64,000 nt of DNA from Micavibrio aeruginosavorus EPB (GTDB taxonomy: Bacteria > Pseudomonadota > Alphaproteobacteria > Micavibrionales > Micavibrionaceae): NCBI RefSeq assembly GCF_000348745.1, contig NC_020812.1, forward strand, positions 1,063,444-1,127,443, read 5' to 3'. Positions within the stretch are counted from its first letter, which is position 1, and each line of letters opens with the position of its first letter. The notes under the pieces are model-generated. The model saw only the letters and a program-made list of their open reading frames with translations, had not been told where the DNA came from and did not search any database. The translations under genes and the position numbers were made by a program. Of this stretch, positions 36,861 through 47,826 are shown in pieces.

Positions 36861-37628
36861 TTAAACGGGCCGCAGGATCATTTCCTTGGTCGATTTTTGC
36901 CAGCCGCTGATGACATAGCCTTGATCCAGCATGGATTTCTGGGTTTCGATGTCGTGGATGGGGCAGGTTTTGCATCCCGGGGCAACCGCATTAAAGGCCT
37001 GGGTCAGCCGTTTTTTCTGAATATTCGGGATGGTTTCGTGGACGTTGTACACAACGGTGCCATCGGAGGGGTCCAGCCCAATGCTGGAGATTTCCATGCC
37101 ATGGTCCAGAAAGGTGGCCCAGCTGGCGATATTTTTAACATCCACTTCGGCCAGCGCGTGGCCCTTGTCGGCTTTGATGCCGTAATTCAGCCAGGCTTTG
37201 ACCATGCCATGCATCAGGCCGTTGTTCCGATAGCTGGGCAAGACCGTGACACCCTGTATCAGGGTGATGCTGTCCGGTGCGCCAACGGGGGCCATGTCAA
37301 CCATGCCGGTCTTTGGGTGTTCAATGGAGGGGTTCAAAACAATCGATTCACCAACCAATTTGCCATTGTGCAGAACGCCCAAAACCGTGTTGCCATGGTT
37401 CCGGTTGAAATGGTCAACGAAGAATGATGCCGGTTTGGGCAACATGAAAGCCTTTTCTTCCGCGCTCAGCATTTCAATGGCTTTGGTATGCAGGGCGATG
37501 ATGTCCGACAGGTGCGTTTTATCCAGTTGGATAACGCTGTACGGGCTGCCATTCCGCATGCTGCCTTCGTGTAGGATTGCGCAATCGTTGAACGGGGTTT
37601 TGATTTTTTTAAATGCTGGTACCGACAT
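36861..37628 (-). CDS. GNAT-family N-acetyltransferase-like protein
   Basis: A 255-residue protein with a GNAT fold: TVLGVLHNGKLVGESIVLN (strands 2-4) and the acetyl-CoA motif GVTVLPSYRNNGLMHGMVKAWLNYG (written as two parts, GVTVLPSYRNNG and LMHGMVKAW), followed by VDVKNIASWATFLDHGMEI. The C-terminal part has a CKTCPIHD motif. Substrate unknown. The start at 37628 is supported by GAGGAAA about 9 bases upstream; the frame is open 14 codons further. Confidence 0.72.
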   Translation of the reverse strand: MSVPAFKKIKTPFNDCAILHEGSMRNGSPYSVIQLDKTHLSDIIALHTKAIEMLSAEEKAFMLPKPASFFVDHFNRNHGNTVLGVLHNGKLVGESIVLNPSIEHPKTGMVDMAPVGAPDSITLIQGVTVLPSYRNNGLMHGMVKAWLNYGIKADKGHALAEVDVKNIASWATFLDHGMEISSIGLDPSDGTVVYNVHETIPNIQKKRLTQAFNAVAPGCKTCPIHDIETQKSMLDQGYVISGWQKSTKEMILRPV

Positions 37629-37710
37629 TGTTTTGTTTCCTCTGTGTGCGATCGAAAGATAAGTGCGCATCCGCCTGGCCCATCTGGATCAGGAAGCGGA
37701 GAGGAAAGGG

Positions 37711-37839
37711 ATGTCAGGAAGTTTGATTAGGCCTGCACCGCACGATCCGCAACGCCCTGAGCCAACAGGGGGCGGTTTGTACGTCGTGCGCGTCGGATCG
37801 CGCTATGCGGTGCGGTTGCGTTTTGCATGGGGTGATTAA
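37711..37839 (+). CDS. possible small ORF (42 aa), doubtful
   Basis: Between the acetyltransferase gene and rpsO, a plus-strand frame of 42 codons starts at ATG after GGAGAGGAAAGGG, a strong Shine-Dalgarno. The product (MSGSLIRPAPHDPQRPEP, then GGGLYVVRVGSRYAVRLRF) has no recognised features. A 33-codon minus-strand frame overlaps it. I include it only for the ribosome binding site; the region could equally be untranslated. Confidence 0.25.
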   Translation: MSGSLIRPAPHDPQRPEPTGGGLYVVRVGSRYAVRLRFAWGD

Positions 37840-37865
37840 ACATCAAACCGGGCGGGTTTGGGAAG

Positions 37866-37910
37866 AAAAAAATAAAACGGCCCGAAATCAATGATCTCGG
37901 GCCGTTTAAA
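37866..37910 (-). terminator. rho-independent terminator after rpsO
   Basis: Stem AAACGGCCCGA/TCGGGCCGTTT, ending on the minus strand in a long T-rich tract. It lies 20 bases after the rpsO stop and ends the rimP-to-rpsO transcription unit. Confidence 0.9.
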
Positions 37911-37929
37911 TTCAGCAATTCCGTTGGAA

Positions 37930-38208
37930 TTAGCGGCGGATACCCAGTTTTTCGATCAGGGACTGGTAACGGCCTTGGTCCTTTGCCTTGACGTAGTCCA
38001 GCAGTTTACGGCGCTTGGCAACCAGAGCCAGCAAGCCACGGCGGCTGGACATGTCTTTTTTGTGGGACTGCATGTGCTCGGACAGATAGTTGATACGGTC
38101 TGTCATCACGGCAATTTGCACTTCCGGTGATCCTGTGTCGCCTTGTTTCGTTTGGTTCTTGGCGATGACGTCCTTTTTACGGGCGGCGGTGTTCATGTTA
38201 TTCGACAT
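37930..38208 (-). CDS. rpsO: 30S ribosomal protein S15
   Basis: A primary 16S rRNA-binding protein of the small subunit platform. The 92 residues contain [21 protein letters not shown] and [20 protein letters not shown], both diagnostic. GGAG stands 6 bases before the ATG. It is the last gene of the rimP-nusA-ylxR-infB-rbfA-truB-rpsO cluster, 19 bases after truB. Confidence 0.97.
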   Translation of the reverse strand: MSNNMNTAARKKDVIAKNQTKQGDTGSPEVQIAVMTDRINYLSEHMQSHKKDMSSRRGLLALVAKRRKLLDYVKAKDQGRYQSLIEKLGIRR

Positions 38209-38227
38209 CGTTTTCTCCGATCATTTT

Positions 38228-39169
38228 TTAAAGGTTCAGTACGCGAAGCGGCTGAATATCGATGCCGTCGATGTTCACAAGCGCAACAGGTGTGCCATTG
38301 AACAGCGCCAGCGCCGTCACGGGGTTGGATTTATCGGGAACCACGCCGGCCCGGTGGAGTCGATCCACATCAGGGCGGGAGATGAACGATAAAACCTGGC
38401 CGTTCTTCAACCGTGCTGCTTCCCTTTCGTTCAGATCCAGAGCCGGGATGTCGTCTAGCACCGTCTGAACAGGAAGAAGCATGTCTTCAAGGGGCGGAAT
38501 TTGGCCGGAATCGGCCGAGAAATCAAGTGAAATCGCATTGTTTACGGTAAAAGGCCCGACCCGGTCCCGGCGCAGGGCCGAAATGTAGCCCACAGACCCC
38601 AGTTCCAGCGCCAAATCCCGACCGAGGGAGCGGATATAGGTCCCCTTGCCACAGACACAGCGGAAATCGGCTTCATCCCCACGGATGGCCAATAATTCAA
38701 GGGAATCGATGCGCACGGCCCGGGGGGCCAGATCGACGTCTTCGCCGGCGCGGGCCAGATCATAGGCCCGCTGCCCGTCGATTTTCAGGGCGGAAAAACG
38801 GGGCGGCAACTGGTCAATCGTGCCAATAAAGCGGGGCAGGATGGCCCGGATGGCGTCTTCGGTTGGGCGGACATTGGATGTGGCGATGACCTCACCCTCG
38901 GCATCGTCGGTGGAACGTTGTTCCCCGAACCGGACCGTAAAGCTGTAGGTTTTTGTGTGATCCATGCAAAAGGCGATGGTTTTGGTGGCTTCGCCCAGGG
39001 CGATCGGCAAGATGCCGCTGGCCAGTGGGTCGAGTGTGCCGCCATGGCCGATTTTCTGGGCGTTCAGCAACCAGCGCAATTTCCCAACCACCTGCGTCGA
39101 TGTGACGCCCAGCGGTTTATCAACCGCAATCCAGCCGTGGATGGGAATGCCTTTTTTGCGACGGGCCAT
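38228..39169 (-). CDS. truB: tRNA pseudouridine(55) synthase
   Basis: Makes pseudouridine 55 in the T-loop of tRNAs. The 313 residues have GWIAVDKPLGVTST, the catalytic Asp47 in GHGGTLDPLASGILP and YSFTVRFGEQRSTDDAEG. A PUA-like C-terminal region follows. It begins 5 bases after rbfA. Confidence 0.96.
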   Translation of the reverse strand: MARRKKGIPIHGWIAVDKPLGVTSTQVVGKLRWLLNAQKIGHGGTLDPLASGILPIALGEATKTIAFCMDHTKTYSFTVRFGEQRSTDDAEGEVIATSNVRPTEDAIRAILPRFIGTIDQLPPRFSALKIDGQRAYDLARAGEDVDLAPRAVRIDSLELLAIRGDEADFRCVCGKGTYIRSLGRDLALELGSVGYISALRRDRVGPFTVNNAISLDFSADSGQIPPLEDMLLPVQTVLDDIPALDLNEREAARLKNGQVLSFISRPDVDRLHRAGVVPDKSNPVTALALFNGTPVALVNIDGIDIQPLRVLNL

Positions 39170-39174
39170 GGGCG

Positions 39175-39624
39175 TTATTGGTCGTCGTCGGATTCTTCAT
39201 CCGCGTCTGCGCCGTCGTTCTCACCCGGGGCTTGGTACCCGTAACGATCCGTTTCCGGCAAGGCCCCGATCAATGTTTCAATGCGCAAGGCTTGATCAAA
39301 GGTTTTGTCCATGATGAAGCGGACCTTGGGCGTAAATTTCAGGTCCAGCTTACGCCCGATATCGCGCTGAAAAACAGCGGCGGAATCGTTCAGGGCGGGC
39401 AACATTTCATCCATGTTGCCACCACCCAAGGCCAGAACATAGGCCGTTGCGTGTTTCAGATCCGGGCTGACGCGCACTTCGGTCACGGTGACAATAGCGG
39501 ATGCGTCGAACAGCAGGGGGTCGTCAAAACGCCCCTGCCGCAACGTTTCCGAAATCACGTGGCGCAGTTGTTCGCCAACACGCAACATGCGTTGCGATGG
39601 TTCCGATGCTTTGTGCTTCCGCAT
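39175..39624 (-). CDS. rbfA: ribosome-binding factor A
   Basis: Assists late maturation of the 30S subunit and cold adaptation. The 149 residues show SQRMLRVGEQLRHVISETL, VTVTEVRVSPDLKHATAYV and KFTPKVRFIMDKTFDQALRI of the KH-like fold, with an acidic C-terminal tail. The start at 39624 (MRKHKASEPSQR) is chosen because upstream codons overlap infB. It lies 5 bases after the infB stop. Confidence 0.94.
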   Translation of the reverse strand: MRKHKASEPSQRMLRVGEQLRHVISETLRQGRFDDPLLFDASAIVTVTEVRVSPDLKHATAYVLALGGGNMDEMLPALNDSAAVFQRDIGRKLDLKFTPKVRFIMDKTFDQALRIETLIGALPETDRYGYQAPGENDGADADEESDDDQ

Positions 39625-39629
39625 GCCGA

Positions 39630-42305
39630 TTAACCCACCGTCCGGGCTTCGGATACGATATCGAAGCATTCGATAACGTCACCGTCTTTGATGTCGTCAT
39701 AGTTTTCGAACGCCATACCGCATTCCATGCCCTCTTTGACTTCTTTGACTTCGTCTTTGAAGCGTTTGAGGGTTTTGAGCGTGCCTTCGTGAATAACCAC
39801 ATCGTCGCGGAGCAGGCGGACCTTGGAACCGCGTTTGACCACGCCGTTTGTAATCATACAGCCAGCAACCTTGCCCACCTTGGTGATGTTGAACACTTGG
39901 CGGATCGAAGCCTGGCCCAGATATTCTTCGCGCAGGTTCGGTGCCAACATGCCCGACAGGATCGCCTTCGCATCATCAATGATGTTGTAAATGATGCTGT
40001 AGTAACGGATGTTCACGCCGTCGCGTTCGGCCAGTGTACGGGCCTGGGTGTTGGCGCGGACGTTAAAGCCGATAATCATGGCGTTGGATGCCTTCGCCAG
40101 AATGATATCGGATTCGGTAATCCCGCCCACACCGGAGTGCAGAACGCGGACCATAACATCCGGGTTGTCTTCGGAAATTTTCTGCAACGAACCGGCGATG
40201 GCTTCGACCGAACCATGCACGTCGGCTTTGATAACGACGGGCAGGGTGGTTTTTTCGCCTTCTTTCGCGGCGGCAATCATCTGCTCCAACGAATTGGTGC
40301 GGCGGGCGATGGACGCGGCGGCCTGTTCGCGTTTCTTGCGCGCACGATAGGCGGCAATTTCACGGGCACGGGCGTCATCTTCGACCACGTTGATTTTATC
40401 ACCGGCTTCCGGTGCGCCTTGCAGACCCAGAACCTCAACCGGCTGACCCGGCAGGGCTTGTTTGACCGCGTTCCCACGATCATCCAACAGGGCACGAACA
40501 CGACCCGATTCCGCACCGGCGACGAAAATGTCACCAACGCGCAATGTGCCGTTTTCAACCAGAACCGTGGCCACGTTACCGCGCCCTTGTTCCAGTTTCG
40601 CTTCGACCACCGTACCATTGGCGCGACGGTTCGGGTTGGCGCGCAGGTTCAGCATTTCAGCCTGCAGCAAGATGGTTTCTTCCAGCTTGTCCAGGTTGAT
40701 CCGTTTTTTCGCGGACAATTCAACGGCCATGGTTTCGCCGCCCATTTCTTCCAGAACGATTTCGTGCTGGAGCAAGTCCTGGCGCACTTTGTTCGGGTTG
40801 GCATCGGGCAGGTCGATTTTGTTGATGGCAACGATGATCGGCACGCCAGCAGCTTTGGCGTGGTTAATCGCCTCAATCGTTTGCGGCATGATGGAATCGT
40901 TTGCGGCAACAACCAGAACGACGATGTCGGTTACGTTCGCACCGCGGGCACGCATTTCGGTAAAGGCGGCGTGACCCGGTGTATCCAGGAACGTGATTTT
41001 ATGACCAGACGGCATCGTAACCTGGTACGCGCCAATGTGCTGGGTAATGCCACCGGCTTCGCCCGCGACCACATCCGTGGCACGCAACGCGTCGAGCAGG
41101 GAGGTTTTACCATGGTCAACGTGACCCATGATGGTGACAACCGGCGGACGCGGCAACAGATCGCCTTCGGCATCCGTATCGCCCTCAATCCCGATTTCAA
41201 CGTCGCCTTCGGTTACGCGTTTGATGGTGTGACCAAATTCGGTCACGATCAATTCGGCGGTGTCGGCATCAATCGTTTGCGTAATGGTGGCCATCACGCC
41301 CAGTTTCATCAGGGCTTTCACGACGTCAGAGCTGCGCTCCGTCATACGGTTGGCCAGTTCCTGAACCGTAATAAATTCCGGCAGAACCACTTCGCGCAGA
41401 ACTTTTTGCTGCGGCTCGGCGGTCATGGAACGGTGGGCTTTGGCGCGGGCGCGGCGCGTTGCGGCCAAGGACCGGCCACGCTGTTCCATCACGTCTTCGC
41501 TCAATGCTTTCTGAACGGTCAGGCGGCCCGGGTTCCAGTTGCGGTCCTGTTCGCCACGGCGGGACGGCGGGGCCTTCACGCTCGCCTTTTTCATGCGCTC
41601 GCGATAGCTTTCTTCTTCTTGCTCGTCCTCGCTGAAGCTCGGGCGGCCAGCGGCCCCCGGACGGGCGGATTCGCGCATAATGTCCTGCGCGGCAACGTTA
41701 CCCGGCCCGCGGGCGTGTTCTGTGGTTGAGGCATGACGGCGTTCATCCGCGCGCTTCTTCTGCTGCTCTTCTTCTTCGATGCGTTGCAGTTCTTCCAGTT
41801 CGCGCTGGCGGGCCTGTTCGGCCGTTTCCGGCTGGGTAACAATCGCAGGCGCGGTCGGGGAGCGGTATTCAACCGTTGTGCCGATGATGCTGCGGTCGTC
41901 TTCGTCTTCGCTGGTGTCGGCGCGGCGCTTGGATTCTTCTTCCGCGGCCTGCAGGGCGCGGATACGGGCTTCGCGCTCCTCGCTGGTCAATTGACGCAGG
42001 GCGGCCATCGTGCCGGCTGTGTGATCCTCGGCCTCAACATTGGCTTCGGTCGTCGGGCGGCTCATCGGCGCGGTGCTGGACCCGCTGCGTTTGCGGCGGA
42101 CTTCAACGGCAACGGATTTCCCGCCGCGTGTCGGTTGGGCTGCGCGCGGGGCTGCTGCTGCGCCACTGGCGGCGCCGCCCTTCAGGCTTAATGTTCCTTT
42201 GGAGCCAAGGCTGAGGGTGGATTTCTTTTCCGTGCCCTTGTCTGTGCCTGTGCCTTTTTCTTTACTATCCGTCATTCCTGTGCCTGTGCTTTCATCATCA
42301 GTCAT
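39630..42305 (-). CDS. infB: translation initiation factor IF-2
   Basis: The GTPase that brings initiator tRNA to the 30S subunit. The 891 residues include a long charged N-terminal region (about 1-300, Ser/Thr/Glu/Arg-rich, low complexity), an IF2N-like segment ([20 protein letters not shown]), the G domain with [17 protein letters not shown] and [10 protein letters not shown], then domains II-IV. The start overlaps the ylxR stop by 8 bases. Confidence 0.97.
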   Translation of the reverse strand: MTDDESTGTGMTDSKEKGTGTDKGTEKKSTLSLGSKGTLSLKGGAASGAAAAPRAAQPTRGGKSVAVEVRRKRSGSSTAPMSRPTTEANVEAEDHTAGTMAALRQLTSEEREARIRALQAAEEESKRRADTSEDEDDRSIIGTTVEYRSPTAPAIVTQPETAEQARQRELEELQRIEEEEQQKKRADERRHASTTEHARGPGNVAAQDIMRESARPGAAGRPSFSEDEQEEESYRERMKKASVKAPPSRRGEQDRNWNPGRLTVQKALSEDVMEQRGRSLAATRRARAKAHRSMTAEPQQKVLREVVLPEFITVQELANRMTERSSDVVKALMKLGVMATITQTIDADTAELIVTEFGHTIKRVTEGDVEIGIEGDTDAEGDLLPRPPVVTIMGHVDHGKTSLLDALRATDVVAGEAGGITQHIGAYQVTMPSGHKITFLDTPGHAAFTEMRARGANVTDIVVLVVAANDSIMPQTIEAINHAKAAGVPIIVAINKIDLPDANPNKVRQDLLQHEIVLEEMGGETMAVELSAKKRINLDKLEETILLQAEMLNLRANPNRRANGTVVEAKLEQGRGNVATVLVENGTLRVGDIFVAGAESGRVRALLDDRGNAVKQALPGQPVEVLGLQGAPEAGDKINVVEDDARAREIAAYRARKKREQAAASIARRTNSLEQMIAAAKEGEKTTLPVVIKADVHGSVEAIAGSLQKISEDNPDVMVRVLHSGVGGITESDIILAKASNAMIIGFNVRANTQARTLAERDGVNIRYYSIIYNIIDDAKAILSGMLAPNLREEYLGQASIRQVFNITKVGKVAGCMITNGVVKRGSKVRLLRDDVVIHEGTLKTLKRFKDEVKEVKEGMECGMAFENYDDIKDGDVIECFDIVSEARTVG

Positions 42306-43011
42306 TATTAAATTTATTCAGTCGATCAACCGCGTTTAAGAACGGCTGACAAAGGGGGCCTCTCCGGATCACGGCATGCCACACATTCTGGGCGCCGCTG
42401 TGGGTGGAAAGATCTGCGCTGGAAAACTGGTCGATCACGGGCAGAGACCGGGCCAAATTGGCCAGTTTCCGGCGGGTGACCGCGCTTTCTTCGGCGGCGG
42501 TTACATATACACCACCTTTACGCGATCGCAAAATTTGCTCGCACTTATCGGCCCCGGTGATCAGGTCGCCCGCTTTACGCGCCATGGACAGCATGTCCAG
42601 CGCCTTGCGGGTCAGGGCTTTGGTGATGATTTCATCAATATTTTCAGGGATTTTGATGCTGTCGTGGGCGGCGGCGGTGAAGGAACCGCGGCTGATGGCC
42701 TGCGCCAGTATGCTGTGCCCCAGCGTGATCCAGAACCCGGTGCCGGGCAGTTTGGCGTCCAAATCCACATACAGCATGGAATCGGGGCCGATCACCAGAC
42801 GTATCATCTGGTCCCGGGGCAGGGTTTCACCGCTCACCAGACAGGTTTCGGTTTTGATTTTCTTTGCAGGGATTTCCGCAGACGGTTCTGCAGGGGCTGT
42901 TGGCTGAGCGGCGTCTTGACCTTCGGACGTGACAATGCCCGACGACAGCAGATTTTCATCTGCCATCGGCGGGATCATGTCATCGGTGCGATTGTCCTTT
43001 GTAAAGGTCAA
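42298..43011 (-). CDS. ylxR: YlxR/DUF448 RNA-binding protein with L7Ae-like domain
   Basis: A 237-residue protein. An acidic N-terminal tail (1-50) precedes the DUF448 domain (about 51-115, [20 protein letters not shown] and [16 protein letters not shown]) and an L7Ae-like domain (about 128-205, [24 protein letters not shown]). The family is found between nusA and infB and binds RNA or RNase P; alphaproteobacterial forms usually have this fusion. It lies 26 bases downstream of nusA. Confidence 0.9.
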   Translation of the reverse strand: MTFTKDNRTDDMIPPMADENLLSSGIVTSEGQDAAQPTAPAEPSAEIPAKKIKTETCLVSGETLPRDQMIRLVIGPDSMLYVDLDAKLPGTGFWITLGHSILAQAISRGSFTAAAHDSIKIPENIDEIITKALTRKALDMLSMARKAGDLITGADKCEQILRSRKGGVYVTAAEESAVTRRKLANLARSLPVIDQFSSADLSTHSGAQNVWHAVIRRGPLCQPFLNAVDRLNKFNND

Positions 43012-43037
43012 TACTGTTCCTCTCTACCAGCATGGAC

Positions 43038-44552
43038 TTAACCATTGCTGGCGGCCTTTTCTTCTGTTGCGTCTTCTTCCGTGAACCAGTGTTCACGGGC
43101 TTTCATGATCAGGGCGTTGGCGTCACGGATATTGATGACCTCTTCACCCAGAATTTCGACCAGCTCGTCACCAGCCAGATCGGCCAGATCGTCAAGGTTT
43201 TTCACGCCTTGTTCGGCCAGTTTCAAGATGTGTTCGGCTTTCAGACCGTCGAAGGTCATCAGGTCGTCTTGAATGCCCAGTTCGCGGCGTTTGGTTTCCA
43301 GTTCAACGCGCAGTTTTTCCAACCATGCATTGGCACGGGCCTGCAATTCGCCGGCAACGTCTTCGTCGAAGCCTTCGATTGTGGCCAGTTCCGGAATCGG
43401 CGTTTCGCTGATTTCTTCGATGTTGATGAATCCTTCGGCGACCAGCAGGTGCGCGATGACATCGTCAACGTCCAGAGCTTCCATGAACAGGCTGGAGCGT
43501 TTTTTGAATTCTTCGGCACGGCGTGCGGATTCTTCGGCTTCGGTCAGGATGTCGATATCCCAGCCGGTCAGCTGTGATGCCAGACGAACGTTCTGGCCAC
43601 GGCGACCAATCGCCAGGGACAGTTGTTCTTCCGGAACAACAACGTCCAGACGGTGTTTTTCTTCGTCCAGAACAACCTTGGCCACTTCGGCCGGGGCCAG
43701 CGCGTTCACAACGAATGTTGCGAAGTCTTCGGACCACGGCACAATGTCGATTTTTTCGCCTTGCAGTTCGCCAACAACGGCCTGAACACGGCTACCGCGC
43801 ATACCAACGCACGCACCGACCGGATCAATACCGTTATCACGGGACCATACAGCGATTTTTGCGCGGGAACCCGGGTCACGGGCAACGGCTTTAATCTCGA
43901 TCACGCCGTCATAAATTTCCGGCACTTCCTGCGTGAACAGTTTGGCCATGAATTCCGGACGGGCGCGGGATACGAAAATCTGCGGACCACGCACTTCCTG
44001 GCGCACGTCGTAGATGTAGGCACGAACGCGATCACCAACTTTCAGGTTTTCACGCGGCAGGGATTCGTCCCGGCGCAGCAGGGCCTCGGCACGGCCCAGA
44101 TCGATTGTGGTGTTGCCGTATTCGGAGCGTTTTACGATCCCGTTGATCATTTCGCCAACGCGGTCTTTGAATTCGGTAAATTGACGCTCACGCTCGGCGT
44201 CGCGCACTTTTTGCACGATAACTTGTTTCGCGGTCTGGGCGGCAATGCGGCCGAAATCCAGCGGCGGCAGGCTGTCGATCAGGAATTCGCCAACCTGTGC
44301 GTCCGGCTTGATGCGTTGTGCTTCTTTCAGCGTCAGTTGCTTGGCTTCGTCTTCGATGGTTTCAACCACTTCGCGATAGCGCTTCAGCTCGATCTGACCG
44401 GAACGGCGGTCGATGATCGCGCGGATATCGTGGTCATAACCGTATTTGGAACGGCCAGCCTTTTGAATGGCTTCTTCCATCGCGACCAGAACGATATCAC
44501 GGTCGATGTTTTTCTCGCGGGCAACGGCATCTGCAACTTGCAACAGTTCCAT
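43038..44552 (-). CDS. nusA: transcription termination/antitermination factor NusA
   Basis: Binds RNA polymerase and nascent RNA to control pausing and antitermination. In 504 residues it has the N-terminal polymerase-binding domain (1-125), S1 domain ([20 protein letters not shown]), KH1 ([20 protein letters not shown]) and KH2 ([20 protein letters not shown]), and two C-terminal acidic repeats with helix-hairpin-helix features ([37 protein letters not shown]). It is 60 bases downstream of rimP. Confidence 0.96.
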   Translation of the reverse strand: MELLQVADAVAREKNIDRDIVLVAMEEAIQKAGRSKYGYDHDIRAIIDRRSGQIELKRYREVVETIEDEAKQLTLKEAQRIKPDAQVGEFLIDSLPPLDFGRIAAQTAKQVIVQKVRDAERERQFTEFKDRVGEMINGIVKRSEYGNTTIDLGRAEALLRRDESLPRENLKVGDRVRAYIYDVRQEVRGPQIFVSRARPEFMAKLFTQEVPEIYDGVIEIKAVARDPGSRAKIAVWSRDNGIDPVGACVGMRGSRVQAVVGELQGEKIDIVPWSEDFATFVVNALAPAEVAKVVLDEEKHRLDVVVPEEQLSLAIGRRGQNVRLASQLTGWDIDILTEAEESARRAEEFKKRSSLFMEALDVDDVIAHLLVAEGFINIEEISETPIPELATIEGFDEDVAGELQARANAWLEKLRVELETKRRELGIQDDLMTFDGLKAEHILKLAEQGVKNLDDLADLAGDELVEILGEEVINIRDANALIMKAREHWFTEEDATEEKAASNG

Positions 44553-44612
44553 AGTTTTCCTCTTTTTGGCTTTGCCTGTTTAAACCAATTAACCTGTTTA
44601 GTGTGTATTCAA

Positions 44613-45125
44613 TTAAACTGCTTTTTTGATGCGTTTCTGCATCGCTTCGATCAATTCGTCGTTCATGACCAATTTCGCTTTCGCAATGCCGCTTAAGGGC
44701 AGGGCGATACGGCCTTGGTCTTCGGTTTCGACGATGACGGCGCCATCTTCGATCCCTTGTGTGACGCCACGGAAACGTTTCTGCCCGTCAATCGGCATAT
44801 CCATTTCGATCTTGGTGTCCAGTCCGCAGAAATCGACGAAATCTTTTTCGCGGGTCAGCAGGCGGTCAATGCCCGGCGAGCTGACTTCCAGACGGTAGGC
44901 GGCGCTGATCGGGTCTTCAACTTCCAACAGCGCGTTCAGGGCGCGGCTGATGGCGGAGCAATCATCGACGCCGATCGTGCGCGTGGCCGGATCTTCGACC
45001 ATGATCTGCAAGATCTGCATTCCGTCTTCACTCAGCATGCGCACGGCGACCAGTTCGAAGCCCTTCTCGGCGACGACCGGTTCGATCAGTGCGGTAATTT
45101 TTTGTTCCTGCGGCGTTTGGCGCAT
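44613..45125 (-). CDS. rimP: ribosome maturation factor RimP
   Basis: Needed for 30S subunit assembly. The 170 residues show IEPVVAEKGFELVAVRM, the ILQIMVED segment, DDCSAISRALNALLEVEDPI and YRLEVSSPGIDRLLTREKDF, typical of RimP. It is the first gene of the nusA-infB cluster. Upstream (45154-45172) lies an A6G/CT6 hairpin that could be the terminator of the preceding gene or a leader structure. Confidence 0.95.
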   Translation of the reverse strand: MRQTPQEQKITALIEPVVAEKGFELVAVRMLSEDGMQILQIMVEDPATRTIGVDDCSAISRALNALLEVEDPISAAYRLEVSSPGIDRLLTREKDFVDFCGLDTKIEMDMPIDGQKRFRGVTQGIEDGAVIVETEDQGRIALPLSGIAKAKLVMNDELIEAMQKRIKKAV

Positions 45126-45253
45126 CGTTCGTCCTTAGTTGATTCCGGGCAACAAAAAAGGCGGGCTTTTTTGGGCCCACCCCTCTACTAACCTGGGATT
45201 TTGCAAGGGTTATAGGTCTGATTCCCCTGTTTGGCAAGATCTTTTTCAGGGTT

Positions 45254-45613
45254 TTAGCGTTGCGGGGCCTTTGTTCCCCATCGCACCAGCTTGAGATCCA
45301 CGTGCAGGGCCCCATGGGTCAGCATGTCGATGACCAGCAATCCCTGGGCCGCGGTATCGAAAACAATCGAGATATTGTTGTTGTCCGCGGGCAGGGCGCG
45401 CGCCTTTAAAACAGTAAATTCGTCTTGTTCCAGAAGGTGATAGGGCAGGCAGGCCAGCCCAATATTGTGTTTTGGAACAGGTTTTCGCCCCTGCCGGCGC
45501 AGGCGGCTGGGGAATTGGATTTGGGCCTGTGGTTGCCCGGTTTTCAGGAAAAACCCGTACTCCGGGTAGTCAAAGACCTGTTCAGGCCGTGAATCAAAAG
45601 GGGGCGACGCCAT
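45254..45613 (-). CDS. hypothetical protein
   Basis: A 119-residue soluble protein that I do not recognise. It is beta-rich with alternating hydrophobic residues (QIQFPSRLRRQGRKPVPK, FTVLKARALPADNNNISIVF, GLLVIDMLTHGALHVDLKLV). It lies between trmB and rimP in the same direction but with gaps of about 100 bases on each side, so it may be a separate unit. Confidence 0.6.
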   Translation of the reverse strand: MASPPFDSRPEQVFDYPEYGFFLKTGQPQAQIQFPSRLRRQGRKPVPKHNIGLACLPYHLLEQDEFTVLKARALPADNNNISIVFDTAAQGLLVIDMLTHGALHVDLKLVRWGTKAPQR

Positions 45614-45714
45614 GGCATTTGCTCGGTTACGCAGTGTACTTTACGTAATTCTAATATAACCGAGGTGAGAAATGCAATAAAAATGCCTTTATATCCAAAG
45701 GGATATGGCGTGGC

Positions 45715-46458
45715 TCAGGTCCGTTTGTACAGCAGATAGGTCTGTACCCGTCCGGCAGCGCGACCCTTTTCTTCGTATCGTGTGGGGATCCAGCCCTCGG
45801 GCATGGTGTGCAGATCTGCCGGGTGGCCGGTCCAGGCAAAGGCCGGGTGGGCTTCGGCCTGATCGCGCATCCATTCTGCCAGATCATCAACATCCGTGGC
45901 CATGATCAACATGCCGCCGGGTTTCAGAACGCGGGCAAACCGGTCGAGGTTTTCGGGGCTGATGATGCGGCGCTTGTAATGGCGTTTCTTCGGCCACGGG
46001 TCGGGGTTCAGGACGTAGATTCCGTCCAGTGTTTGATCGGCCAGTGCGTTCACAACCAAAATGGCATCATCCATCCAGACGCGGACGTTGGATGTGTCGT
46101 CGTCCTGAATGTCTTTCAGAAACGCGGACATGCCGTTGATAAAGGGTTCTGCGCCGATAAAGGCGGTGTCGGGGTGCTGGCGGTGTAGGGCGGCGACATG
46201 TTCGCCATTGCCAAAGCCGATTTCAAACCACATGCCGCCGTTAAAAGCGCGGACGAACAAATCGACATCGCGCAATGATGCGGGGGTCAGGGCTTCGGGC
46301 TGGATTTGCAATTGCGGCAACAGGCTGTCCAGAACGCTGGCGCGCTCGGGCTTTAACGGACGGCCCTGACGGCGGCCGTAAAGCCGCCGTTTATCACGGT
46401 CAACATCCGTATGCGGAATGGTCAGGTTTATGTCGTTACGCTGTTTGTCTGTGCTCAT
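45715..46458 (-). CDS. trmB: tRNA (guanine-N7-)-methyltransferase
   Basis: Methylates G46 of the tRNA variable loop using SAM. In 247 residues the SAM-binding motif is [11 protein letters not shown], followed by [11 protein letters not shown], and the tRNA-binding and catalytic segment is [16 protein letters not shown]. The C-terminus T(R)[10 protein letters not shown] is typical. Its start overlaps the metK stop by four bases, so the methyl-donor synthase and a methyltransferase are co-translated. Confidence 0.95.
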   Translation of the reverse strand: MSTDKQRNDINLTIPHTDVDRDKRRLYGRRQGRPLKPERASVLDSLLPQLQIQPEALTPASLRDVDLFVRAFNGGMWFEIGFGNGEHVAALHRQHPDTAFIGAEPFINGMSAFLKDIQDDDTSNVRVWMDDAILVVNALADQTLDGIYVLNPDPWPKKRHYKRRIISPENLDRFARVLKPGGMLIMATDVDDLAEWMRDQAEAHPAFAWTGHPADLHTMPEGWIPTRYEEKGRAAGRVQTYLLYKRT

Positions 46459-47672
46459 GCGCCCAGTTTTTGGCGCAAAGCATCGACAAGGTCAATCTTT
46501 TCCCAACTGAACCCGCCATCGGCTTCCGGATCGCGGCCAAAATGGCCATAGGCGGCGGTGCGGGCATAGATCGGACGGTTCAGGTGCAGGTGTTCCCGGA
46601 TGCCGCGCGGGCTCAGGTTCATCAATTCCTGCAGGGCGGCGGAGATACGGGCTTCATCCGCCAATCCGGTGCCATGGGTGTCAACGTAAACGGACAGAGG
46701 CTTGGACACGCCGATGGCGTAGGACAGCTGGATCGTGCATTTGTCGGCCAGTCCGGCGGCCACAACGTTTTTCGCCAGATAACGCGCGGCGTAGGCGGCG
46801 GAACGATCAACCTTCGTCGGGTCTTTGCCAGAGAAGGCACCACCACCATGCGGGGCAGATCCGCCATAGGTGTCCACGATGATCTTGCGGCCCGTCAGGC
46901 CAGAATCCCCAACCGGGCCACCAATCACAAAACGGCCCGTCGGGTTGACGTAGAATTCGTTGTCCGGGCACATCCAGCCTTCGGGCAGGACGTTCATGAC
47001 ATGTGGGCGGACCATCTCGCGCACATCGGCCTGCGACAGTTTTTCGCTGTGTTGGGTCGAAACGACGATGGATGTGGCGCGCACCGGCTTGCCATCGCGG
47101 TATTCCAGCGTGACCTGTGATTTCGCATCCGGGCCCAGTTCGGCCAGCGTTCCGGAATGGCGCGCTTCGGCCAGTGATTTCAGAATATTGTGAGAATAAT
47201 GCAATGCGGCGGGCATCAGTACAGGTGTTTCCGTGCAGGCATAACCAAACATAATGCCCTGGTCGCCTGCGCCTTCGTCTTTGTTGCCGGCGGCATCAAC
47301 ACCAACGGCAATGTCGGCGGACTGGCTGTGAACGCGCACATCGACGTTGACTGTACGCCAGTCGAACCCTTGCTGCTCATACCCAATATCGCGGATTTTG
47401 TGTTTGGCAATATCGCGCAGAACATCATGGGTGATATCAGACGGGCCGCGCGTTTCACCAACAATGATAACGCTGTCGGTTGTGACAACGGTTTCAATCG
47501 CTGTGCGGGCATACGGATCGGATGTCAAATAACGATCCACGATAGCATCGGAAATCTGATCACAGATTTTGTCCGGGTGACCTTCGGATACGGATTCGCT
47601 GGTGAACAGGAAATCTTTCAGCCGTGCAGTACCGTGCGGATGAGTGTTTTCGTTCTGGGCTGGTTTGAACAT
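46455..47672 (-). CDS. metK: S-adenosylmethionine synthase
   Basis: Makes SAM from methionine and ATP. The 405 residues contain [18 protein letters not shown], the loop [13 protein letters not shown] and [22 protein letters not shown] (positions 275-296). The leader (about 150 bases) has a promoter-like pair TTGTAA/TATTCT on the minus strand and a small GCGGG/CCCGC hairpin at about 47706-47731; I see no conserved SAM riboswitch core. AGGA precedes the ATG. Confidence 0.97.
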   Translation of the reverse strand: MFKPAQNENTHPHGTARLKDFLFTSESVSEGHPDKICDQISDAIVDRYLTSDPYARTAIETVVTTDSVIIVGETRGPSDITHDVLRDIAKHKIRDIGYEQQGFDWRTVNVDVRVHSQSADIAVGVDAAGNKDEGAGDQGIMFGYACTETPVLMPAALHYSHNILKSLAEARHSGTLAELGPDAKSQVTLEYRDGKPVRATSIVVSTQHSEKLSQADVREMVRPHVMNVLPEGWMCPDNEFYVNPTGRFVIGGPVGDSGLTGRKIIVDTYGGSAPHGGGAFSGKDPTKVDRSAAYAARYLAKNVVAAGLADKCTIQLSYAIGVSKPLSVYVDTHGTGLADEARISAALQELMNLSPRGIREHLHLNRPIYARTAAYGHFGRDPEADGGFSWEKIDLVDALRQKLGA

Positions 47673-47766
47673 GATGATTTTCCTGATTGAAGAATAGAGA
47701 TATAAAATGCGGGAAATAGAATACCCGCCATTGTGGCAATTACAAGACAGTTGCTGCGGTTGTATG

Positions 47767-47797
47767 AAAAAAGCCGGGGAACACTCCCCGGCTTTTT
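47767..47797. terminator. terminator after the XRE regulator gene
   Basis: Stem AAGCCGGGGA/TCCCCGGCTT with loop ACAC, flanked by A-rich DNA on the left and T5 on the right, 30 bases past the stop of the gene at 47827. Confidence 0.92.
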
Positions 47798-47826
47798 AAA
47801 AAAAGAATACTCAGAATATCAGAGGA

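Noticed and set aside
37727-37918. Minus-strand 63-codon frame next to rpsO.
   Set aside because: It runs through the rpsO terminator hairpin and begins in it; not credible as a gene.
39501-41729. Very long plus-strand open frame (742 codons) opposite infB.
   Set aside because: It is an antisense shadow: infB on the minus strand is certain by its GTPase motifs, and the plus frame has Phe/Gly/His/Asn-rich composition typical of reverse-complement translation.
47673-47826. SAM riboswitch in front of metK.
   Set aside because: The leader has only a small hairpin and a promoter-like pair; none of the conserved SAM-I, SAM-II or SAM/SAH cores that I know could be found.
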